Part shown: positions 36,007 to 46,700 of the stretch, in pieces | Layout: every line of letters begins with the position of its first letter | How positions within the stretch are numbered: position 1 is the stretch's first letter | Assembly (NCBI GenBank): GCA_037349105.1 | Contig: JAYJMM010000039.1 | Coordinates: 6,354,501-6,418,500, forward strand | Length of the DNA stretch: 64,000 nucleotides | Direction of reading: 5' to 3' | Origin: Limnomonas spitsbergensis | Lineage: Eukaryota; Chlorophyta; Chlorophyceae; Chlamydomonadales | Position numbers and translations under genes: made by a program | Notes under the pieces: model-generated | Told to the model about the DNA's origin: nothing | The model's input: only the letters and a program-made list of their open reading frames with translations | The model's database searches: none

Positions 36007-36241
36007 TTACTGAACCCTCCCATACACTTTGCTTTTGGCCTCGCTGCGATTTTCCACGCGGAACTTGATCTTCTGCATTAACTTGTCGTTGGGATCCGGC
36101 TTCCGCATCCAACATGTGCTACTGACATTGATAGTGATACCCATGAGCTTGCACGCTGTTTTACACACCAGAGCCGCACAGTCCTCAGGAGTCCAGACCA
36201 CTGTGCATGTCGGGACGTCTCGGCTGTACGCCAGTTTCGAC
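36007..36241 (-). CDS. Unrecognised 3' terminal exon candidate, unit 3
   Basis: Copy of the unit-2 exon. The upstream open frame near 36570-36670 is intact, as in unit 2. Confidence 0.3.
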
Positions 36242-37726
36242 CTGGCCTGCGGCCAGCAGGGCTAAGGGCGGCAAGCCCCGTTATTGGGGCCACTGGTCTA
36301 GTGGTCTTACGCTGGGCCATGTTGCAAGGCCTGAAGGTGAAGCACAAGTGTTGATTCAGCAGTGTTTCAGCTACCCACATAATCCTGTTGCCGGGGGGGA
36401 CCGATGCTGCAAGCCATGTTGCCGGGGGGGCCCCGATGCTGCAAGCCATGTTGCCGGGGGGGCCCCGATGCTGCAAGCCATGTTGCCGGGGGGGGGCCCG
36501 ATGCTGCAAGCCATGTTGCTGGGGGGGACCCGATGCTGCAAGCCATGTTGCTGGGGCCACTGGGCAGTAAGCACATGTCCCATGCATCAAATGTGATGCT
36601 CTGCTGGGTTGTAAACACTTCACTCCCGTACTGGTCAAGGACAGGAACATCCGTCTGTCGAAGGTGGTCTGCTCTGATTTAAAATAAGCTGCGGTCAAGG
36701 CAGCCCTCTTTGTGAAAAAACACATCCAGATCCACATTTTATTTTTGCCGCCCTGGTGCCAACCCTCCATAAGATGTGGTACCGGAGCCCACGGCATTCA
36801 AAATGTTCCAACCGTTTCGGTCCTTTGTAAGCACTTGCCTGTCCCAAACAGTCCCTTTCTTGTCCCATTCTTGTCACATAAAGGATGCTCGGCTGGACTT
36901 CGAAATGCCAGAAGGCCCAAAGGGCTGGTATCCACAATCAGCATGCGGACATACACTACAAGGACAAGGAGGCAAGGATACCACACACTTCCATAAAATC
37001 ACCTTTTTTATATGAGGTCACCCTCTTAAAAAAAATGTCACATTTTTGATGCGAGATAATCCTTTTGATACGAGGTCACACTGTTTTATGAGAGGTGTTT
37101 GATGCTAGGTCACAGGATTTCAAGCTATTCTGACTAAGTCCAGCTAGCTGGACGGCGGATGAATGCACTGTACGATAAATTGGAAGACAGTCCGAGGGGA
37201 GACATAAAACGCTGACACCGAAGTGACCCCGGGGCCTGTCCTTCAAAATTTATGGGCAAATGTTGCGTCAAGTGCTTGGCCAGGACACGCCACCCCACAA
37301 AAAGCATCAGTCCTGAACATGCGTCCGAGTTACGTATCAACCTTCTCAGCAGCTGGCTCAGGGGCGGACTCGGTAGCGGCTTGTCACCCTAAACCCAGAG
37401 GGAACAGAGGCTCGAGACATAAAGCAGAAAATACCAGAAACTAACGCACGACAGCCTGGTGGGGGGCACGGCGCACGACGGCCTGGTGGGGGGCACGGCG
37501 CACAACATTGGCGTGCTCATCCACCGTTGTCAAGGTTCACGAGAGAGGGGCCGAGGGAAGGCTGTGATAAGAGACTGGGACTAGTAAAGCGTGTCCTCCT
37601 CCTCCTTGATAGCAGAAATCAGCGACCAGAGGTACCGACACCTCCACTCCATGTTCCCCACAGCTGCCGCGCACACCACTGACCAAATTAATCTCTGGAT
37701 GACTATTGGCCTTGACTCATGGCGTA

Positions 37727-39511
37727 TCAATTTAAACCGGGTGAATTTAACCTAAACCGCTCGCAACCCAGCACCGAGTCCATCGCGTCCATCACCTCCT
37801 CAAAGACCAGGCCCGGGTGCGGGACCGCGCTGATGACGTGGCACTTGCCCAGCGACAAGTAGTGCTCCTTAACGGGCAGCGAGGACGTCACAAACGTGTT
37901 AAAGCGCTTACGGATGGTCTCGGCATTGTCGTCGGCCCGCCCGCTGGTCTCTCCGCGCTTGAGCAGCCGCTTCTCCATCTCGTCCTCGGGGCAGTCGAAG
38001 AAGAGCACCGAGCGGCAGGGCATGATGGAGCTCTCAAACTCGGCGCCTTGGTCCAGGGCACGGGGGAAGCCATCGATGAGGAAGAGCTTGCCTCCGCTCT
38101 TGATCATTGCATTTTTAAGCAATGTGATGGTCACCTGGGGAGAGGGAGGATGTTTCAACCTGTCACTAGCTGTTCCAAGCTAGCACTAGCTGTTACACGA
38201 GGTTGCACGGCAGGAAAGAGGACATTTCAAAATTTGTTACAAGCTGTTACAAGGCAGGAAAGAGGACATTTCAAGAGCTTCATGGAGATTGCAAAGACGG
38301 CACTGTGCGAGCCTCATCTGTCACTGCGTGCCATCATGCCTTCACAGCAACCATGAGCAAGGAGCCAGAGTGCCTGAGTTGCCTAGGCATGCCCCCCCAT
38401 CTCTCTAGGTTCCCTACCAGCTACCTCTGCACGAACGTTGTGAAAAGGCTGCGGGCTGCTGCGTTTAACTTGTGAGAGTAACATACCGTGACCGCAAAAT
38501 CAGCTACCAAAAACCTGAACCCTGGGAGGAGGGAACCAAGAACCCCGGAAACCCTTTACCTGGAATTCCTTAACCCTAAATAACCAGCAAGCCATACACC
38601 TTAACCTGTAAACCCAACCCTAAGCCTGGAAAGCCCGTCATGATTGTCTGCCTGTCGACCACGTTTATGGGTACTAGCTTCCATTCCTTCCTGCCCTCCA
38701 CTCACGTGCATGGACACTAGCTTGCCCTTCCTCCCTGCCCTCCATTCACATGCATTGGCACTAGCTTCCCCTCCTCCCTGTCCTCCATTCACATGCATTG
38801 GCACTAGCTGTCCCTCCTCACTGTCCTCTGCTCACGTGCATGGGCACTCACTTCCCCTCCTCACTGCCCTCCACTCACATGCATGGACACTAGCTTCCTG
38901 TCCTCCCTGTCCTCCACTCACATGCATGTACACTAGCTTCCATTCCTCCCCGCCCTACACTCACGTGCATGGGCATTATCTTCCATTCCTCCCTGTCCTC
39001 CACTCACATGCATGGACACTAGCTTCCATTCCTCACTGCCCTCTACTCACATGCATGTACACTAGCTTCCATTCCTCACTGCCCTCCACTCACGTCCATG
39101 GACACTAGCTTCCATTCCTCACAACCCTCCGCTCACGTGCATGGGCACTCGCTTGCCCTTCCTCCCTGTCATCCACTCACATGCAATGGTGCTCGCTTCC
39201 CCTCCTCCCTGCCTCCACTCACATGTATGGGCACTGGCTTTCTCATCTCTCTGCCCTCCACTCACATGCATGGGCACAAGCTTGCCCTCCTTCATGAGGA
39301 TGCCGCACTTGGTCCCCGCAACGCTGTTGCTGGCGACCTCATCTCTGAGCAGGTCCCCGGCCGAGAGGTGCACCACACCCGAGTACTTGGCCTTGATGCG
39401 GTCACATTGGGTGCCCTTGCCCGACCCAGGCCCACCCAGCACAAACACAATGGTGGTGTCGGCAGGCAGGTCACCCGCCACTGCGGGGACCACAAGGGGC
39501 GCCTCTTCCGC
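37727..39511 (-). CDS. UMP-CMP kinase A, unit 3
   Basis: The exons are 39511-39266 and 38134-37727. The protein is the same as in units 1 and 2. A base change in the PVKEHY codons (GAG for GAA) is silent. The donor minisatellite is at 38665-39271. Confidence 0.9.
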
Positions 39512-40494
39512 CTGGGAGGTATGGAAGTGTGAAGTAGGCAAACAAGTGTTAACCATTGAGTTTGAAGCATTCGAGTCTCCAGGCACAGCGGGTTTCACAG
39601 GGGGCATGCCTCCTATGTCCGAGTAGCACACATGTCTGATAAGTGTGCGGCAAACAAGTGTGAATCTTGACAGTGTGAAGCACACCATTTTAAAGCATGA
39701 ATCCGGGCTATTTTTATGTGTATTTGCCTCAGGTTTTCAAGGGTTGGGCGGCCTCACTCTGTAAAGCCCAAGCAAAGGAAAGTGAGACAAGTTGCAAGCC
39801 CCCTGGCGTTGGCAGTAAACATATGCAGGTGGTATGCATGTAAACAAGCTTTTGAGAAAAACAATAAGAGGGAGTTGCTGTCAAAGACAGGAACCGACAC
39901 ACAAATCGACAACTCAAGACCTGATGCAAGAGCACCTTGAGGAGAAGGCGGGCAAGCGTTCCCCAAGCGCCTAGAAGAGGGAGGTCCTGTCAAAGACCAG
40001 GACTGACACACACATCGACAAAACCTCTTGCAAGGGCACCAGGAGGAGAAGGCGGGCAAGCGCTCCTTGAGCGCCTGTAAGAGGCGGCGATGAAGGGCCC
40101 TCATTTTACTTCTAATGAAAATCTGTTAATTGGAGATTAGAACAAGGAGAGGGGCCGAATCCAAGGGCCAAAGGGATGCATTGAACACAGTCATAAAAAT
40201 TAAATGTAGATCCAGCACTAGCCGTGGGGCAGGAGAAGTGGAGAACAGTCCAATCAACAACAAAGGCCAGAGACCATCCATGATGGCGTTCTTGGGTTCT
40301 GCCCAACTTGTGCTGGTAAGTTGTGGTATGATAAAGGCTATCGGCAGGGGTTTTGAAATTGATGGACCAATTTGTTATCATCGAGGTGATTTTTTTGATT
40401 TTGATTTCCTTACAACTTTTTAAGTGGGCTTGATTGATTGGCATTGACTCGTGGCGTATAATATAATATTAACCTCAACAGTGGTGGGCATCGA

Positions 40495-40608
40495 GGGGTT
40501 GTAGTTTAGTGGCATGACGCCGATATCTCCGCCGTCTTCGGATGGTCTATCTTTGGCGCTACCCGCGCTTCACATCGGAGAACCCCCGTTCAACTCGGGG
40601 CAACCCCA
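40495..40608 (+). tRNA. Intron-containing tRNA-like gene, unit 3 (variant)
   Basis: It differs from the other two copies at two places. A C to T change in the D stem (GTC to GTT) turns a C-G pair into a T-G wobble. An A to C change lies in the anticodon loop or intron end just before ATCGG. All stems and the T-run remain, so function may be kept, though the loop change could affect intron removal. Confidence 0.55.
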
Positions 40609-40844
40609 TTTTTTGTTGCTTCTTTCGCGTCTTCAACGAACACCATATTTTGACGTGTCGCAAGAAAGCCCAGCCCTTCAAAACGCAGCCAGTCAATCCC
40701 ACCTACGCCTCAAGCACCAGCACCCAGTCCATGGCTTTGGACATTTCCTCAAACCACAGCCAGTCAATCCCACCCACGCCTCGAGCCCCAGCATCGAGTC
40801 CATCCCCTCCGACGCTTCCTCAAACCACAGCCAGTCAATCCCAC

Positions 40845-42868
40845 CTACGCTTTGAGCCCCAGCACTTCGTCCATGGCCTTCAAGTCTTGGACACGTCTGC
40901 AAAGCGTGGCCAGACAATCCCAACTCTGCCTCAAGCCCCAGCACCGAGTCCATAGCCTTATAGACCCCTTAAATCGGCAGGCCTTGAAACCCACCTCTGC
41001 CTTGAGCCCCAGCACCGCGTCCATGGCCTTGGACACCTCCTCGAAGACCAGGCCCGGGTGCGGGACCGCGCTGATGACGTGGCACTTGCCCAGCGACAGG
41101 TAGTGGTCCTTGACAGGCAGCGAGGACGTCACAAACGTGTTAAAGCGCTTGCGGATGGTCTCGGCATTGTCGTCGGCCCGCCCGCTGGTCTCCCCGCGCT
41201 TGAGCAGCCGCTTCTCCATCTCGTCCTCGGGGCAGTCGAAGAAAAGCACCGAGCGGCAGGGCATGATGGAGCTCTCAAACTCAGCGCCTTGGTCTAATGC
41301 ACGGGGGAAGCCATCGATGAGAAAGAGCTTGCCTCCGCTCTTGATCATTGCATTCTTAAGCAACGTGATGGTCACCTGGAGTCAGGGGGGAAGCAAAAAA
41401 GACGTTACAAGCTGTAACGTGCTGTTTCAAGGTGTTACGAGCTGTTACATCTGTTCCAAGCTGTTATTAGCTGTTGCAAGGTGTTGCAAGGCAGGAGAGA
41501 GGTCAACAGCTGTTACATGCCGTGTTTGAATTGTGGTAAGAGCTGTTGCAAGCTGTTACTAGCTGTCACAAGATATTGCGAGGCAGGAGGGAGAACATTT
41601 CAGAAACTTCCAGGAGGCTGCCAGGACTACACTGTACAAGCCACGTCCAAGTTGTCACAAGCTGTTACTAGCTGTTATAAGACGTTGCAAGGCAAGGAGG
41701 TAGAAAATTCTGCACTGTATAAGCCAAGTCCGTTACTGATGGCCACAAGGGAAGCGAAGCTGGCAAGCGCAGCCCTTCGACAGCTTAAATGTCAAACGAT
41801 ACGCGGGCAGGGGCTGCGTGCCTTCATGCCTTCCTGGCAATCATGAGCAAGGAGCCAGAGTGCCTGAGTTGCCCAGACATGCCCCCATCTCTCTAGGTTC
41901 CCTACCAGGTACCTCTGCATGACCGTCTTGAAAAAGGCTGTGGGCTGCTGCATTCATCTTGTGAGAGTAACGCAAAGTGACCGCAAAATCAGCTACCCAA
42001 CCCTAGGCCTGGAAAGCCCGTCATGCTTGCTTTCCCACCCTGCCCTCCACTCACATGCATGGGCACTAGCTTGCCCTCCTTCATGAGGATGCCGCACTTG
42101 GTCCCCGCAACGCTGTTGCTGGCGACCTCATCTCTGAGCAAGTCCCCGGCCGAGAGGTGCACCACACCCGAGTACTTGGCCTTGATGCGGTCACATTGGG
42201 TGCCCTTGCCTGACCCAGGCCCGCCCAGCACAAACACAATAGTAGTGTCGGCAGGCAGGTCACCGGCCACTGCGGGGACCACAAGGGGCGCCTCTTCCGC
42301 CTGGGAGGTATGGAAGTGTGAAACAAGTCACAGATAGCGTGAAAATACGCAGTTTGCAGAATCCATTACATCATGATCCTCATCCATGGCTCTAAGACAA
42401 CATTCCCAATTGCACTGTGGTGTCCACATTTTAATTTTGCAGCCTGTCGCTGCTGTTGCTTGTGAATTGTATGCACGAGTATTCAGTGCTGCATTGTATG
42501 CACGAGTGGCCAGTGCTGCATTGAAACTGGTAATCTTTCCCAGTACCGTAATCTTTGAGCTTAGTTGAACACCCTTTCATCACAGCCCATGCGATGTGCA
42601 GTGTGCGATAAAGCGGGCTGTCCGGGTACTCGGCTGTCAAGCAATGAATATACCCTTCTGTCTTGTATCAAGAGAGAGCATGCATGGGCAGGGTATGTGA
42701 ATGGGTGTGAGAGCAAGAAGAAGTGCACTCTGCTTGCAAGGGTGGGCCAGTGCACTATCGTACCTGGGAGGGAGCGGCAACTGCGACAACTGCGGTCGCA
42801 GCTGGCTTTGAAGGAGCGGGAGCCGTAGAGGCCGCAGGTTGATGCGTCACCGTCTCGCCAGCTGCCCC
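40845..42868 (-). CDS. UMP-CMP kinase B, unit 3 (with upstream exon)
   Basis: The exons are 42868-42764 (35 codons), 42300-42055 and 41375-40845, all joined in phase 0. The first listed exon lies outside the repeat. It has a TGTGATAG acceptor and a CTCCCAG|GTACGA donor, and encodes an Ala/Pro/Val-rich linker ([20 protein letters not shown]) that joins naturally to the [13 protein letters not shown] linker before the P-loop. A still earlier exon with the start codon is expected at about 42900-43100. One option is an ATG at about 42976 with a Ser/His-rich stretch that could be an organelle-targeting peptide. Of the three B copies this is the only one with native 5' sequence. Confidence 0.85.
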
Positions 42869-43729
42869 CTATCACAAGAAGGGATCACACAGGGGTGGGT
42901 CGTACACGGCGGAACATGGAATTGCTGGTGGGACGTGAGTGCAAGGCTCGCGCATGGCACATGGCCAGACATCGACGCATTAGCTTTGGTTCTTGCTGGT
43001 ATCAAGGGGGACGTTTGATGGGGCAGGGCTTCTAGTGGACTCTGGCGCACGCAGAATACGGTACTATGCGCATGCATGAAAGACGCTGCATGCACTTATG
43101 GCGCATCAAGTGTGAAGTAGTCCACGATTAACAACACCATCAATGTGTCAAGAAATCGTTGTCATGGTTGGGCTCTTCCAATCACAAGCAGGGACCGAAG
43201 ATGTTCAGCACGATGTCGACAGCTCCACGAGCGACTGCACACCCATCGACACATCACTCCTTATTTTCTTACCTCAGAGGATGCACCACAACCCATGTTC
43301 GCGATGAGGTGGTGTATCAACGACGCTCGGAGCGGAGGCTGTGTGTACTGCTAGCCAGCCAATCAGTATCTACAACGCAAGCCTTGTCAATTCAACAGAT
43401 ACCACAGTTGATTATTTCTCGAAGGAGCGTGTATCTAAGTTAATCAGTTTCAGGGCTTGAGCGTAGGCGTAGGGTTCACCCTTGTGAGACCATGTGAGAG
43501 GTAGGAAGTCATTCGAAGTACACACTCGTGATACATCTGGTTTCTCTACCGTTATTGGTCGCATACCTTCACGTCATGAATTTCAAAGAAAAGCAAAAGG
43601 TGTCTGTGCTTCCAGGCCGCATAACGGGCGCTGACATCATGGCCCGAACTACCGAGGTCGGTCCCCGCGGTGCGCGCCCAGATACCCGCATTCTGATTTG
43701 AACAAGCTACCTTCCCTCTCGGTATCCAG
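42869..43729. other. Intergenic region between divergent genes
   Basis: This stretch lies between the 5' side of kinase B (minus) and the 5' side of the coiled-coil gene (plus), so it should hold both promoters and first exons. A plus-strand ATG at 43639 followed by GCCCGAACTACCGAG|GTCGGT could be a tiny first exon of the coiled-coil gene (MARTTE), in phase with the exon at 43730. I see no TATA-like or other clear promoter motif. Confidence 0.35.
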
Positions 43730-46700
43730 GTCGATGACACTCAAAGTGTCATGGGGAGCGTCCGTGCCGAGGAGGTACAGGACCTCGGCTCGCGGCGGAC
43801 GAAGCAGCAGACCGCGATGAAGTTATGGCGAGAGTGAGCAGAATGGTCAAACTAGGCATGCATAACAGAGAACTCGTGCTGATGCCAGCGCAGTCGAACA
43901 TAGTGTCATGGGCACTGACGACTCCCAGTGGTGCATGGCTGCATGCATGCTGAAGGCTTGCATTGGGGTTTGGGAGAAAAACAGCTTGTGAGGACTCTAT
44001 CTTCTTTGGGCTTCAATGGCAGGGTTTAAAACAAAAGTATCAAAGTCAGATGCCACTACCGGTTCATCAACTTCAGTAAGCACTGAGTACATGCATGCTA
44101 TGGAATGATCAGTGAAGGCTCAGAGGGCCAGAGAGGTTGGCTACATTTAAGCTTTTATGCAACGTCTCCTTTCTCGCCATGCAACCATGCATACGGTCCT
44201 GCAATGATTACTCCGATCCCATGGCATGCCTGTGGTCCTTCATAACCATTTGGATTGTATTCATGCAGCTAAGCAATGATTGTTCCAATCACTTGCATGG
44301 GGTCATACATGTTTGCGATCTTGCAACAATCAATTCAATTGCATGCATGCAGCTCGGTAATGATCATCTTGCTCACCTCCATGGGGTTCTACGACAAAAT
44401 ATGAAAATATCCAATTGCATGGATCTTCTTCCGCAATTTGTAACATGATGGCGGTTCTGCATGGCGGTTCTGCAAACATCCTTCTGATCGCATGCATCAG
44501 GTTCGATGCAATTCAACGCAACTGCATGCATGCATCCGTTCCTGCAATAATTAATCGGATCGCATGCTGGAGGTTCTGCGCTTATGACTGCGATGGCATG
44601 CAGGCATCAGTTTTGGCATCAATTTGATTAGCTGATCACATGCATGCAGCTTTGTGATGATAATCTGATCGCATGCATGGGAATCAAATGCGATGACTCC
44701 GACTGCATGCGTCAAGTTGTACCACAATCATCACGGCCACATGCATGGGGTGCTCCGCACTCGACACTGCCATGGCATACGTGTATGTGGGCCATTCAAG
44801 CACTTCACAATAACCCCTCCGATCGCGTGCATCAGGTTCTGATTAAATCGATTTCCTGCATGTGGGCCATGCAAGCACTAAATAATAATCCCTCCACTCG
44901 CATGCATGAGGTTCTGAACAAATAAATGCCATGTTATGCAGGTGGGCAGTGGAGGCACTCGGCCCTATGAGCTCTGAGCCCACGGATGCGGACTTGAAAT
45001 CGGTGAGTCAGCTCTGGATAGAGGTTAAGGTTTAAGGGTTGAAGGGCACCCACCGGTGGATGCGGACTTGAAATCGGTGAGTCAGCTCTGGATGGGCACC
45101 CACCGGTGGACGCTTATGGGTGAGTAGTGCTGTGCTCACCTAGTCACCTGGCAGGGGGAGGTCACCTGTCAGGACTCATACACGCAGTACCTCAGACAAC
45201 AGCATGAGTTATGTCACCATGCATCACGTGCGACAGAGCGCACCTCTTGAAGACAATGGCTGTCATGAGGACCATGGGTACCACCATGACGCGCACACAC
45301 ACAGGCATGCACGCAGGCACGCATGCAGCTTGGGTACGACCATGACGTGACATCCGGACCACAGCCAGCTTCCCCCGCGAGCCTGTGCCACCCCACCCAC
45401 CCCTATTTCTGCCTGCACGTTTGCAACACTTTCATACAAGTGACATGCTACGCCAACTCACCAATTGCTGCACCCTCAGCCTGCAGTAGTACTCCTGCTG
45501 CTGTCATGACTGTCACAGAACCTCATGAATCGCCATAAAACGTCGTACATTGTTACGGAACTTCATAAATTGTCATACAACTTAATAAAAGGCATCTGTC
45601 GTAACAAAACGCAGCGTGGCAAGAAGACCAAGGCGCTTGAGCGCAAGTGCGCGGAGCTGGCGGCCCGCGCGCAACAGCGGCTGGCAGCCAGCGCTACGCT
45701 GCGCTCCTCCTCGGCAGCGTGGGCGGGCGCTTCCGCTCGCCGAGGGTCCTCGCCTTACGGGCGCAGCCCAGGCAGCGAGCGCCCCGGCTCCGCTCCCTCC
45801 AACAGCATTAAGGAGATCACATGGGGGGCGAGGGAGGCGCGCAAACAGAACGTGAGTCGCGTGTGTACCTGGGGGGTAAGGGTTTAACCCCAAACCCGAA
45901 GCAGAACGTGAGGCGCCTGTGCAACTAGGGGTGTAGGGTTTAATCCTCAGCCCTAAGCCCTAGGGTTTAACCTTAAACCCTCAACAGATGATGAGTCGCG
46001 TGCACCCAGGGGTGTCCACCCGAGAGGCGTGTCCATACAGGGGCGGCTCTGGGTAGCCATGTGGGCGGGGGGGGGCTGACATTTTTACAAAGAATGCCTT
46101 TCTTTCTCTAAAATTGAAAAACGCTGTTTGACTTGTTTAATAAATAGTTTGCCTTGGTATTAGGGCTACGGGTTTAGGGTTTACCAATGGATTTAAAAAT
46201 ATGTTGAGAGGTCTTTACGGTGCCGGTATTTTTTTTAACTACGGGGGGGGGGGGGGGGAATATGGGTCAAGGGGAAAGCATATAGGGGGCCTGAGAGATT
46301 GGCCTGAGAGGCATTCCGTAGCCACAACGTGTTTTTCGCATGGCTCTAAATCACACGATGGAAACATCGCTGCAAGTTTTTTTGCGTTATATACCGTATC
46401 AGTTCTCTGTGCCGCTGCCTTTTCGATTTTGAGTCACAAACAAATTTGGTGTGGCCACCACGGGGCACGGCACTGGGCAGGGAACATGATACAGGGCAAA
46501 GGGTGGCAGGGAACATGAGATAGGGTTTAGGGTTAAAACCCTGAAAGGGCGTGCAGGGAACATGAGATAGGATTAAGGGTTAAAACCCTCAAAGGGCGTG
46601 CAGGGAACATGATATAGGGTTAAGGGTTAAAACCCTCAAAGGGCGTGCAGGGAACATGAGATAGGGTTAAGGGTTAAAACCCTCAAAGGGCGTGCAGGGA

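Larger units (their letters stand above)
29466..42533. repeat. 13-kb tandem segment, unit 3
   Basis: This is the third direct copy. Its right edge is defined where the shared tail (aaactggtaa) stops matching the unit1/unit2 and unit2/unit3 junctions and unique sequence starts at 42534. Private variants lie mostly in the right half: tgctcctta near 37861, gttgcacgg near 38205, cctgtcatcc near 39166, two changes in the tRNA-like gene and changes in the 3' end of kinase B. The coding changes I checked in kinase A are synonymous. Confidence 0.97.
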
